From Corynebacterium glucuronolyticum (lineage in GTDB: Bacteria > Actinomycetota > Actinomycetes > Mycobacteriales > Mycobacteriaceae): DNA of 64,000 bases. The translations under genes and the position numbers were made by a program. Position 1 is the stretch's first letter; each line of letters begins with the position of its first letter. The notes beneath the pieces were generated by a model. That model was not told the origin of the DNA. It searched no databases and saw only the letters and a list, made by a program, of their open reading frames with translations. Of this stretch, positions 15,970 to 24,446 are shown one piece after another. Where the stretch lies: positions 21,147-85,146 of the forward strand of contig JALFAQ010000001.1 of NCBI GenBank assembly GCA_022772305.1, read 5' to 3'.

Positions 15970-18624
15970 GTGACTGACGGAACTGATAAAACACTCCTAC
16001 TCATCGACGGCCACTCCATGGCATTCCGTGCGTTCTATGCGCTGCCGGCAGAGAACTTCTCCACCACCGGCGGCCAGCATACGAATGCCGTTTACGGATT
16101 CCTGTCTATGTTTGTCAACATTGTGACAAGTGAGGAACCAACGCATCTTGCTGTTGCCTTCGACGTCGCACGGGAGACGTTCCGGAATGAGCTGTTCCCC
16201 GAATACAAGGCACAGCGCGCACCCACCCCGGAAGAGTTTAAGGGGCAGGTGGAGATCCTGAAGGAGATTCTCCATGCGATGGGTGTGACCACCGTGGAAA
16301 AACCCGGCTATGAGGCCGATGATGTCATCGCCACACTTGCCACGGCGGCTACCAAGCAGGGGATGAAGACCCTCATCGTCACCGGTGACCGCGACTCTTT
16401 CCAGCTTGTGAACGACTCTGTCACCGTTTTGTATCCCACCCGTGGCGTGTCCACACTGAATCGCATGACTCCTGCTACGGTGGAAAAAAAATACGACCTG
16501 ACTCCCACACAGTACCCGGACTTTGCTGCTCTTCGTGGCGACCCCAGCGATAATCTGCCCAAGATTCCGGGTGTTGGTGAGAAGACTGCCACCAAGTGGA
16601 TCAAGAAGTACGAGACCCTGGACAATCTTCTCGAGCATGTCGACGAGATCAAGGGCAAAGTGGGTAACGCGCTGCGCGAGCGCGTCGATCAAGTTGTGAT
16701 GAACCGCAAGCTCACCGAGATGGTGAAAGACCTGCCACTCGAGGTAGCACCACTCCAGCTGGAGCGACAGGACGCGGATGTCACCGAGATTGCCAACCGC
16801 TTTGACGAACTCCAATTCGGTGTCAACCTGCGGGAACGTGTTCTGCAGGCGCTCGGTGAGGACAGTCCCGAGCCAGAAGCTACCGTTAACGCCCAGGATG
16901 TCACAGAGGCTAAGGAAGCGCTTCCTGCATGGCTGGAAAAGAACGCGGACGCAGGCATCGCACTCGCCATCGATGGTGATCCGAAGCCAGGCGCAGGAGA
17001 CTGTACGTTTGCCGTTTTGGTGGCCACCGATTACACCTCGCAAAACGTTGATTTCTCGGCACTTGAGGGGGAGGATAAGAAGGCCTTCTCCGCGTGGATG
17101 AGCTCGGACGCGCCGAAGTTCTTGCACTTTGCCAAGCGGTCGTACCACAAGCTCATGTCCCGTGGCTATACGCTCGCAGGTGTCGCTCACGACACAGCCA
17201 TTGCCGGCTACCTGCTTCGTCCGGGACAGCGGACGTACGAAATCGCCGACGTCTACCAGCGTCACCTGCAAAAGCAGTTGCCTCAGGCAGACGGTCAGAT
17301 GACGCTTCTCGACGATTCCCCCTCGGAACCGCTCCTCATCGAGGCCTCGGCCATCCTCGAGCTCATTCCCCGGCTGACGGACGAGCTTTCTGACATCGAA
17401 TCCCTCGAGCTGTACACCGACCTCGAGCTTCCTCTGGTCACCATTCTCGCAGAGATGGAAGACACCGGCATTGCCGTGGATATCCGCACACTGAAGGAAC
17501 AACTCGATGGGTTTGTCGATCTCGTCGCGCAGGAGGAAGAGGCAGCCCGGGATCTAGCTGGTGACCCGAAACTTAACCTGTCCAGCCCGAAGCAGCTGCA
17601 GGTCGTTCTCTTTGACACGTTCGATTTGCCCAAGACGAAGAAGACGAAGACGGGCTATTCCACCGCAGCGAAGGAAATTGAGGCGCTGGCCAAGAAAACG
17701 GACCACCCGTTCCTGCAGCACCTGCTGGCGCACCGCGAGTACTCGAAGATGAAGACGACTCTCGAGGGACTGATCCGTAGTGTGGGAGGCGATGGCCGTA
17801 TCCACACAACGTTCAAGCAGACGGTCGCTTCCACCGGTCGGCTTTCCTCCACGGATCCCAACCTGCAGAACATTCCGGTACGCACCGATGCCGGAAAGAA
17901 GATCCGCTCCGCGTTCGTTGTCGGAGATGGTTTCGAGACGCTTCTGACCGCTGATTACTCTCAGATCGAGATGCGCGTCATGGCGCACGTGTCTGAGGAT
18001 GCCGGTTTGATTCAGGCCTACAAGGATGGCGAGGACCTGCACAACTACGTCGGCTCCAAGGTGTTCGAGGTGGGCATTGACGAAGTGACTCCTGAGCTGC
18101 GCCGCCGGGTGAAGGCGATGAGCTACGGCTTGGCGTACGGCCTGAGTTCCTATGGCCTTGCTGCGCAGTTGGATATCCCGCAGGGTGAGGCCAAGTCCAT
18201 CATGGACAGCTATTTCGAGCGCTTCGGTGGTGTGAAGAACTACCTTCGCTCCGTTGTCGACGAGGCGCGCAAGGATGGTTACACCTCGACGCTCTTCGGT
18301 CGCCGTCGCTACCTGCCCGAGCTTACCTCGACCAACCGCGTAGCTAGAGAAAATGCGGAGCGAGCGGCCCTCAATGCGCCGATCCAGGGAACCGCGGCAG
18401 ATATCATCAAGGTCGCCATGGTTCGTGTTCACCGGAAGCTTGCAGGCCTTAAGTCGAGGGTACTTCTCCAGGTACATGACGAACTCGTCCTGGAGATTGC
18501 CCCCGGCGAGCTCGACGAGGTATCACGCATCGTCTCCGAGGAAATGGATGGTGCCATTTCCCTCCGCGTGCCACTGGAGGTGTCCTCCGGACACGGCGAA
18601 AACTGGGACGAGGCGGCGCACTAG
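15970..18624 (+). CDS. polA: DNA polymerase I
   Basis: 884 residues from GTG 15970 (VTDGTDKTLLLIDGHSMAFRAFYALP); the track's 15802 start runs through the preceding gene. Order: 5'-3' exonuclease (about 1-300, VTGDRDSFQLV, PGVGEKTA), a degenerate 3'-5' exonuclease region (300-500), and the family A polymerase. Polymerase motif A DYSQIEMRVMAH is near 661, motif B RRRVKAMSYGLAYG near 711, motif C QVHDELVLE near 835. The exonuclease catalytic acids (E. coli D355, E357, D424) have no visible counterpart, so proofreading is probably absent. Motif B has Tyr where E. coli has Phe762. Confidence 0.96.
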   Translation: MTDGTDKTLLLIDGHSMAFRAFYALPAENFSTTGGQHTNAVYGFLSMFVNIVTSEEPTHLAVAFDVARETFRNELFPEYKAQRAPTPEEFKGQVEILKEILHAMGVTTVEKPGYEADDVIATLATAATKQGMKTLIVTGDRDSFQLVNDSVTVLYPTRGVSTLNRMTPATVEKKYDLTPTQYPDFAALRGDPSDNLPKIPGVGEKTATKWIKKYETLDNLLEHVDEIKGKVGNALRERVDQVVMNRKLTEMVKDLPLEVAPLQLERQDADVTEIANRFDELQFGVNLRERVLQALGEDSPEPEATVNAQDVTEAKEALPAWLEKNADAGIALAIDGDPKPGAGDCTFAVLVATDYTSQNVDFSALEGEDKKAFSAWMSSDAPKFLHFAKRSYHKLMSRGYTLAGVAHDTAIAGYLLRPGQRTYEIADVYQRHLQKQLPQADGQMTLLDDSPSEPLLIEASAILELIPRLTDELSDIESLELYTDLELPLVTILAEMEDTGIAVDIRTLKEQLDGFVDLVAQEEEAARDLAGDPKLNLSSPKQLQVVLFDTFDLPKTKKTKTGYSTAAKEIEALAKKTDHPFLQHLLAHREYSKMKTTLEGLIRSVGGDGRIHTTFKQTVASTGRLSSTDPNLQNIPVRTDAGKKIRSAFVVGDGFETLLTADYSQIEMRVMAHVSEDAGLIQAYKDGEDLHNYVGSKVFEVGIDEVTPELRRRVKAMSYGLAYGLSSYGLAAQLDIPQGEAKSIMDSYFERFGGVKNYLRSVVDEARKDGYTSTLFGRRRYLPELTSTNRVARENAERAALNAPIQGTAADIIKVAMVRVHRKLAGLKSRVLLQVHDELVLEIAPGELDEVSRIVSEEMDGAISLRVPLEVSSGHGENWDEAAH

Positions 18625-18626
18625 GC

Positions 18627-18959
18627 ATGATCATCGTCGTTATCTCCCTCACCTCCATTGTCGTCCTTGCTGTCGTCATCTTCGCGCTGGTTTCCCCTTC
18701 GCGTTCAGGACAGACGGCGCAAAGGCACATGATCGAGTACATTTCCGATGCACCTGGCCACGATGTCATTCTGCGTGCGATGTTCCCGCGCGCCAAGCGG
18801 GTGAGCTTTGATGAAGGGGGCATAACGGTGGACAAGCGGTTTCTCCCCATCGAAGCCGATCGGCTGGATCTCACCGCCACGGGGAGAAGCGGCGAGCAGG
18901 ATCTCCACGAACGGATGCAGTTTGCACATGTGAATGGAACCTGGGTCATCCAAAACTAA
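18627..18959 (+). CDS. Conserved small membrane-anchored protein of unknown function
   Basis: 110 residues starting 3 bases after the polA stop. The first 23 residues (MIIVVISLTSIVVLAVVIFALVS) form one membrane helix; the rest is a soluble domain of about 85 residues ending in HVNGTWVIQN, which looks like a small mixed alpha/beta domain. No catalytic motif is visible. The tight spacing suggests it shares a transcript with polA. Family not recognised. Confidence 0.75.
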   Translation: MIIVVISLTSIVVLAVVIFALVSPSRSGQTAQRHMIEYISDAPGHDVILRAMFPRAKRVSFDEGGITVDKRFLPIEADRLDLTATGRSGEQDLHERMQFAHVNGTWVIQN

Positions 18960-18964
18960 GACAA

Positions 18965-18996
18965 GCCGGTCCGCCGGCACATGCGGGCGAACCGGC
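18965..18996. terminator. Hairpin between convergent genes
   Basis: GCCGGTCCGCC ... GGGCGAACCGGC, a G+C-rich imperfect stem with no strong T-tract, located after the 110-residue gene stop and before the convergent methyltransferase end. A terminator role is likely but weakly supported. Confidence 0.45.
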
Positions 18997-19044
18997 AACC
19001 TTTCGTCGAAAAGCCAGAAAGATGTGGGGAGCTAACCGTTCCTT

Positions 19045-19794
19045 TTAGGCGAGGGTAGAGCAGTAAATAATAGAGCCGGGGAAGATACGCCCCCGGAGGG
19101 GAGACCACTGCCCCCAGTTCTCCGTGAGATCCTCAGGCCACTCCGGCTCCACAATGTTCTCGATGCGAAATCCCGCAGAGACGAGGTCGCGCACTCGATC
19201 GCCGATGGTGCGGTGCGTCTCCACGTACGTCACCTCTCCGTTGTCGGTTTCGACATAGGGGGAGCGGTCGAAGTAACTGATTTGCGCGACGAGACCAGCT
19301 GGGCCGGGGTCGTCGGGGAAAATCCACCGCATGGGGTGGTTGATAGAGAATACAAAACGGCCGCCGGGGCGGAGAACTCGCGCTACCTCCTGCACAACAG
19401 TCTCTGGGTGCGCGACGAAGGGGATCGCACCAAAGGAGGAAAAGACAACATCGAAGGAGTCATCGGCAAACGGCATTGCCGTCGCATCTGCCTGAACGAG
19501 GACGAGATCCTGCGGAGCCCGGGAGAGCATCCCCCTGGACAGGTCGAAAGCGACAAGCAACCGCGGGGAGGCGTGTTTACTCAGCCAAGCGGAGCACGGT
19601 GCGGACCCGCACCCCACTTCCAGCACGGCCTTGTCAGTTACATCACCGAGGAGTCGCGCATCCTCTTCCGTTAGGTGCTCTGGACACCAGTAGAATGTGT
19701 CGAAGTAGCCCGGGTGCTCCCCGTGGTAATGAGAGGCATCGCTGTCCCACCACGAGCGGGAGGCGTGCTGAGCATCAGATTCTTCAAGGCGCAT
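19045..19794 (-). CDS. Class I SAM-dependent methyltransferase
   Basis: 249 residues. Methyltransferase type 11 pattern: motif I VLEVGCGSAPCSAWL, DLSRGMLSRAP (acidic residue after the second strand), VQADATAMPFADDSFDVVFSSFGAIPFV (motifs II-III) and EVARVLRPGGRFVFSINHPMRW (post-motif). The substrate is unknown; a small molecule is more likely than RNA by family. Genes of this type occupy the polA-rpsA interval in many corynebacteria. The start ATG is at 19794. Confidence 0.88.
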   Translation of the reverse strand: MRLEESDAQHASRSWWDSDASHYHGEHPGYFDTFYWCPEHLTEEDARLLGDVTDKAVLEVGCGSAPCSAWLSKHASPRLLVAFDLSRGMLSRAPQDLVLVQADATAMPFADDSFDVVFSSFGAIPFVAHPETVVQEVARVLRPGGRFVFSINHPMRWIFPDDPGPAGLVAQISYFDRSPYVETDNGEVTYVETHRTIGDRVRDLVSAGFRIENIVEPEWPEDLTENWGQWSPLRGRIFPGSIIYCSTLA

Positions 19795-20075
19795 TCTCGT
19801 ATCTTATTTGCAAGCTTGGGATATGTGCACTACCCTAGGTAAAGCGTCTCGATGCGCCTGCTTTTGTCGTTGCCTAAATAGGAGGGTAACCAGGGAAGAT
19901 GCGCGGGATTGAATTCGAGCGGAATGTCGCAATAACAACACACTCCTTCCGGCTGTAGCCTGCAAGGCGGTGGCCTGCGAAGGCAGTTGTCCGTTGCGCG
20001 TGTTCTGTTCACGTTTGAGATGAGATGTAACTGTCCAATTTCGATTTCCTATCTAATTCGGAGCAAACAATACAT
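19795..20075 (+). other. rpsA leader / promoter region
   Basis: 281 bases between the methyltransferase start and rpsA. Contains the promoters of both genes. CCTTCCGGCTGTAGCC...GGCCTGCGAAGG can form an imperfect hairpin around 19945-19985. No ORF or RNA gene is supported here. Confidence 0.4.
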
Positions 20076-21524
20076 ATGCCCACTAACAACACCCCTCAGG
20101 TAGCCGTCAATGACATCGGCTCCGCTGAGGACTTCCTCGCAGCAGTTGACGAGACCATCAAGTACTTCAACGATGGTGACATCGTTGAGGGCACCGTGGT
20201 CAAGGTCGACAACGACGAGGTTCTTCTCGACATCGGATACAAGACCGAGGGTGTCATCCCCTCCCGTGAGCTTTCCATCAAGCACGATGTCGATCCCGAC
20301 GATGTGGTCGAGGTTGGCGATCAGATTGACGCCCTCGTCCTCACCAAGGAAGACAAGGAAGGCCGTCTCCTTCTGTCCAAGAAGCGTGCACAGTACGAGC
20401 GCGCATGGGGCACCATCGAGGAGCTCAAGGAGAAGGACGAGCCGGTCACCGGTACCGTCATCGAGGTAGTCAAGGGTGGCCTCATCCTCGACATCGGACT
20501 CCGTGGCTTCCTGCCCGCATCCCTCGTTGAGATGCGCCGTGTTCGCGATCTCGAGCCGTACATCGGCCAGGAGATCGAGGCCAAGATCATTGAGCTGGAC
20601 AAGAACCGCAACAACGTCGTTCTGTCCCGTCGCGCATGGCTTGAGCAGACCCAGTCCGAGGTTCGCTCCGAGTTCCTCCACCAGCTGCAAAAGGGCCAGG
20701 TGCGCAAGGGCGTTGTCTCCAGCATTGTCAACTTCGGTGCCTTCGTCGACCTCGGCGGTGTGGACGGCCTCGTTCACGTTTCCGAGCTGTCCTGGAAGCA
20801 CATCGATCACCCGTCCGAGGTTGTCTCCGTGGGCGACGAGGTCACCATCGAGGTTCTCGATGTCGATCTCGACCGCGAGCGCGTCTCGCTGTCTCTCAAG
20901 GCAACGCAGGAAGATCCGTGGCGCGTCTTCGCACGTACCCACGCTGTGGGCCAGATCGTCCCCGGCAAGGTCACCAAGCTCGTCCCGTTCGGTGCGTTTG
21001 TTCGCGTCGAGGAGGGCATCGAGGGCCTCGTCCACATCTCCGAGCTGGCTCAGCGCCACGTGGAGGTTCCGGACCAGGTTGTGTCCGTTGGCCAGGAGAT
21101 CATGGTCAAGGTCATCGACATCGACCTCGAGCGTCGTCGTATCAGCCTCTCCCTCAAGCAGGCTGACGAGGACTACACGGAAGAGTTCGACCCTTCGAAG
21201 TACGGCATGGCCGACTCCTACGACGAGCAGGGCAACTACATCTTCCCCGAGGGCTTCGATGCCGAGACCAACGAGTGGCTCGAGGGCTACGACGAGCAGC
21301 GCCAGGAATGGGAAGCTCGCTACGCCGAGTCCGAGCGTCGCTTCGAGCTCCACACTGCTCAGATCGAGCGCAACCGCGCCGCCGCTGCCGAGGCAGCAAG
21401 CTCCGAAAAGGGCGGTGCAGAGGCTCCGAGCAACTACACCAGCACCGAGGCACCGGCTGCCGAGGGTTCCCTCGCTTCCGACGAGCAGCTCGCTGCACTG
21501 CGTGAGAAGCTCGCTGGCAACTAG
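20076..21524 (+). CDS. rpsA: 30S ribosomal protein S1
   Basis: 482 residues from ATG 20076. S1 binds mRNA on the 30S subunit and assists initiation. Four S1 (OB-fold) repeats are visible: GDIVEGTVVKVDNDEVLLDIGYKTEG, GTVIEVVKGGLILDIGLRGFLPAS, GVVSSIVNFGAFVDLGGVDGLVHVSELSW and GKVTKLVPFGAFVRVEEGIEGLVHISELAQ, followed by a Glu/Ala-rich disordered tail ending DEQLAALREKLAGN. The tail and four-repeat layout are typical of actinobacterial S1, shorter than the six-repeat E. coli protein. Codon use is strongly biased, with GAG, CTC and GTC preferred, as expected for a highly expressed gene. Confidence 0.97.
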   Translation: MPTNNTPQVAVNDIGSAEDFLAAVDETIKYFNDGDIVEGTVVKVDNDEVLLDIGYKTEGVIPSRELSIKHDVDPDDVVEVGDQIDALVLTKEDKEGRLLLSKKRAQYERAWGTIEELKEKDEPVTGTVIEVVKGGLILDIGLRGFLPASLVEMRRVRDLEPYIGQEIEAKIIELDKNRNNVVLSRRAWLEQTQSEVRSEFLHQLQKGQVRKGVVSSIVNFGAFVDLGGVDGLVHVSELSWKHIDHPSEVVSVGDEVTIEVLDVDLDRERVSLSLKATQEDPWRVFARTHAVGQIVPGKVTKLVPFGAFVRVEEGIEGLVHISELAQRHVEVPDQVVSVGQEIMVKVIDIDLERRRISLSLKQADEDYTEEFDPSKYGMADSYDEQGNYIFPEGFDAETNEWLEGYDEQRQEWEARYAESERRFELHTAQIERNRAAAAEAASSEKGGAEAPSNYTSTEAPAAEGSLASDEQLAALREKLAGN

Positions 21525-21581
21525 TTTGCTTCACCGCACGGCCAGGCAACCTAGTTTGAGCCGTGTAGCGTAGAAAACTTT

Positions 21582-21614
21582 AAGACCCATCTACCGAGGT
21601 AGATGGGTCTTTTT
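21582..21614 (+). terminator. rpsA intrinsic terminator
   Basis: AAGACCCATCTACC, loop GA, GGTAGATGGGTCTT then TTTTG: a strong stem with a T-tract, 58 bases after the rpsA stop. Confidence 0.92.
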
Positions 21615-21705
21615 GCGTGCAAAAGTGAAAAGGTCGGAAGAAGATTTCCTACCTCTGCGGTAAGATTTTCAAGCGTCAGGTTGCCGACGTGAGGAGCGCA
21701 GTGGG

Positions 21706-22044
21706 GTGAGTAAGCCAAAGCAGGTGCCAGAGGCGGACATCCTCGCACTCATTGGGAGCTTGACCAACGTTGCGCGGACAGTGACGACTCAAGACGGCAT
21801 CAAATACGAAGTGTATGAAGCTGACCGTGTCGACGTCTCAGCTTTGCGCATGCTTGCGTGCATCGAAAATGCGCATCTTGCCGGTAAAACCGTGGTCATC
21901 ACGTTCTGGCCTGAGTACCGAGACACCATTACCATCCCGAACTACGAGCTTCCTTCCGTTTACAAGTGGGTCATGCTCGTCCTCATGGTTGGTGCCATCG
22001 TTGCCGCAGTCCTCGCCGTGTGGCTGAGTAGGAACCCCTTCTGA
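21706..22044 (+). CDS. Conserved hypothetical protein with C-terminal membrane helix
   Basis: 112 residues from GTG 21706 (VSKPKQVPEADILALIGSL), with GAGG about 10 bases upstream. A soluble domain of about 80 residues (KYEVYEADRVDVSALRMLACIENAHLAGKTVVITFWPE) is followed by a helix VMLVLMVGAIVAAVLAVWLS and the short tail RNPF, suggesting a tail-anchored inner-membrane protein. I do not recognise the family. It lies between rpsA and coaE, a position with small unknown genes in related genomes. Confidence 0.65.
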   Translation: MSKPKQVPEADILALIGSLTNVARTVTTQDGIKYEVYEADRVDVSALRMLACIENAHLAGKTVVITFWPEYRDTITIPNYELPSVYKWVMLVLMVGAIVAAVLAVWLSRNPF

Positions 22045-22243
22045 CTTTCGTCTTCACCCTCGTAAGTTCCTTAGCAGCCCTGAACCAGCCTTCTGGTATC
22101 CGGACAAGATTGCAATGGTAAAACGGCATGGACGACGTAGTGAAAATGACTTGCCGCGTGATCTGTCCAAGCAGTCCACGAGGGGGATGTGGCTCTAAAA
22201 TGGGGGAGAAGAGTTTACCTCGACGCGTAGGAAAGGAATAGCC

Positions 22244-22837
22244 ATGCTTGTGGGTCTGACCGGAGGAATGGGCAGTGGTAAGTCAACGGTTGCGCGGATG
22301 CTTGTGGAGGCCGGATTCGTGCTCATCGATTCGGACCGCATCGCTTATTCTGAGGTGCAGTCTCCAGCTGTGCTCGAACAACTAGCTGCACGCTTTGGGG
22401 ATGACATTCTCACTGGCAGGGAGGAAGCTCCCCTCGATCGGGCACTGTTAGCTGAACTTGCCTTCGCCACGTCGGAAGGTACCGCGGCGCTCAACGCGAT
22501 TACCCACCCGGCCATTCGGAACCGCACACTGGGGCTTATCGAGCAGGCCGATCCTCAGCACAACCCCGTTGTCGTGGATATGCCGCTGTTGGTGGAAACA
22601 GGTTTTCATACACAGTGTGATGCAGTGATCGTCGTCGTAGCCGATCCGGAGCTGCGAGTTGAGCGGCTCGTGAACTATCGAGGGCTGGATCCAGACGATG
22701 CCCGTGCTCGCATTGCTAAGCAGGCAAGCGATGAGGAGCGCGCTGCCGTAGCCGATTATGTGCTGGACAATAACAAAGACCTCCCGCACCTGGAAAGCCA
22801 GGTGAAGGAGGTCATAAGCGAACTGACCCGCGGTTAG
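22244..22837 (+). CDS. coaE: Dephospho-CoA kinase
   Basis: 197 residues. CoaE phosphorylates dephospho-CoA, the last step of CoA synthesis. The P-loop LTGGMGSGKSTVARML is at residues 4-19, IDSDRIAYSEV carries the Asp that contacts the acceptor, VVDMPLLVETG is the lid/core strand, and EERAAVADYVLDNNKD is the C-terminal family signature. Length is normal for the single-domain form; the mycobacterial C-terminal extension is absent. AAAGGAA precedes the ATG by about 8 bases. Confidence 0.95.
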   Translation: MLVGLTGGMGSGKSTVARMLVEAGFVLIDSDRIAYSEVQSPAVLEQLAARFGDDILTGREEAPLDRALLAELAFATSEGTAALNAITHPAIRNRTLGLIEQADPQHNPVVVDMPLLVETGFHTQCDAVIVVVADPELRVERLVNYRGLDPDDARARIAKQASDEERAAVADYVLDNNKDLPHLESQVKEVISELTRG

Positions 22838-22847
22838 CTTGTGGCCA

Positions 22848-24203
22848 CTACTTGTAGGTTGCCGTCCCGTGATAGGTAAGACCGTCATCCCAGGTTGCAT
22901 CGGGGCGACCGGCAAGGAGCGCATCCAGGTTCGTGCGCATGAGCATCACGTTGTAGTTCGACCAGGTGGTGAGCACGTAGTACAGATCCCGGCCATTTTG
23001 GTGGGGAAGCATAAAGCCACCGTACAGGTCGTACATCGTGTCCACATCGACCACCATGGTCTTTTCGGACCACGGGCCCTCCAACGTGTCCGCGGTGCGG
23101 ATGACGAGCCCGCGGCCGTCGGTGTACATGGCAATGAACTTGTGGAGGTGATCGTTCCACGCCACGGAAAGCTCACTGACCTGATCGTCGATTACGGGTG
23201 TCGCAGCGGCGAGATCGCGCGTCCAGCCGTCGGGAGCGCGATATTCAAACGCGGCCTCATTGGGAAATTCGCCAATGGGTGCGCGCCCCAGAATGGCCGA
23301 TCCGTTACGGCCAGAGGGGGTTGAGAACCGGTATACAAAGCCGTTGCTTTCCACAAAAGCTGACATCTGGGCCTTTTGGTTGCCAGCGCGGAAGCCGGGA
23401 AGGAAGTTCAGCGCTGCTGGCGCGTCAGTGTTTGTGCGGATGGATTCCGGCACGAGAGTCCAGTGAACACCATCGTTGGAGCGGACGGTGCCAGCGTAGT
23501 TTGTCACCCAATGGCCTGGCTCGTTCCAGTTGCGCACGGACATGTAGTCGATGTACTGGGTATCCCCGATGGCAATGCCGGCCGTGGGGATAGTGGTGTG
23601 CTCGATACCAGGGACCTTCAGGGAGGGGATGAACTCAATCGCGTGGCCCCCGGTCATGTACCCGTTGGTGCCAAGTCCCTCATGGATGGAGAATCCATCG
23701 CGATAGTCGTAATCATGGGAACGGAGAATGGTATTGGACCGCCAGTTATTGGCAGCGAAGTTGCACGCCATCGTGTCGCCCAGAACGAGCATCGTATTGC
23801 CTTTTTGGTCATCGTAGGCAATGCCCAGATCTGTACCCGTGACATCGAAAACCCGATCCGTGCGGTCCGGAGAACCTGGGCCGGTCACCAGCTGCGTGAC
23901 CTCGGTGTGTCCCTTGAGGATAGGCATCCCACCGGGTTGTCCCTTGAGGAAGGGCGGGTTGGAGCTGCCAATATAGTCCTCGTCCTTGGTATACTGGCGG
24001 CTCGACTGAGAGGAGCCACTAGATAGTGATGAGCCGTTGAAAAGCCGAGAAGAGATATTTACCGCAGATGAGCCGTTGTCCGGCGTACACGGTGCGGCCA
24101 TGGCCACGGGGATGCTCCACGGCGCGACGGGTACAAGAAGCCCGGCGGTCAATGCTGCGGTCGCGAGCACGGAAGCAATACGAGGTCGATGCTGACGAGT
24201 CAT
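22848..24203 (-). CDS. Secreted DUF4185 protein, possible D-arabinan hydrolase
   Basis: 451 residues from ATG 24203 (MTRQHRPRIASVLATAALTAGLL); the track start 24278 adds 25 residues upstream of the basic signal-peptide start. The signal peptide is followed by a Ser-rich linker (SSRLFNGSSLSSGSSQSS) and a five-bladed-propeller-like domain with repeated trp/tyr/asp motifs (DLGIAYDDQKGNTMLVLGDTMACNF, YDLYGGFMLPHQNGRDLYYVLTTWSNYNV). The family is DUF4185; recent work on mycobacterial D-arabinan degradation assigned members of this family to endo-D-arabinanases (GH183), as I recall it. The window gives no direct evidence of that substrate, though the corynebacterial wall contains arabinogalactan. 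Confidence 0.8.
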   Translation of the reverse strand: MTRQHRPRIASVLATAALTAGLLVPVAPWSIPVAMAAPCTPDNGSSAVNISSRLFNGSSLSSGSSQSSRQYTKDEDYIGSSNPPFLKGQPGGMPILKGHTEVTQLVTGPGSPDRTDRVFDVTGTDLGIAYDDQKGNTMLVLGDTMACNFAANNWRSNTILRSHDYDYRDGFSIHEGLGTNGYMTGGHAIEFIPSLKVPGIEHTTIPTAGIAIGDTQYIDYMSVRNWNEPGHWVTNYAGTVRSNDGVHWTLVPESIRTNTDAPAALNFLPGFRAGNQKAQMSAFVESNGFVYRFSTPSGRNGSAILGRAPIGEFPNEAAFEYRAPDGWTRDLAAATPVIDDQVSELSVAWNDHLHKFIAMYTDGRGLVIRTADTLEGPWSEKTMVVDVDTMYDLYGGFMLPHQNGRDLYYVLTTWSNYNVMLMRTNLDALLAGRPDATWDDGLTYHGTATYK

Positions 24204-24319
24204 GGATTTAACTTTAATGAAACGGTTCTGACTCGCAAGTGGTTTTGTCTCCGTGTGGGGAGAGAGCAAAAACGTCAACGGAAGCGGAGGCTGATAAGTG
24301 CCTTGCCAGTAGCCGAAGA

Positions 24320-24356
24320 GAAACCCGCACCTCCCGGGCGGGAGTGTGCGGGTTCA
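24320..24356 (-). terminator. Terminator of the POT transporter gene
   Basis: On the minus strand AACCCGCAC...GTGCGGGTT with a C/G-rich inner stem, followed by TCTCTT. It lies about 91 bases after the transporter stop. The tail is not a pure T-run, so efficiency is uncertain. Confidence 0.65.
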
Positions 24357-24446
24357 AATCTCAAGGTTCATCCGGAGCTGGTGGGGCTTGGGGGATGCTG
24401 CTTTGAATAGTGAAGCAGGATGAAATTTGGAGGAAACTACGTTGCG

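Noticed and set aside
15997-17502. 501-residue minus-strand ORF opposite polA
   Set aside because: Antisense shadow of a clearly real gene; no family resemblance.
20049-21353. 434-residue minus-strand ORF opposite rpsA
   Set aside because: It is a mirror of the strongly biased rpsA codons (Leu/Val/Asp-rich) and has no domain pattern.
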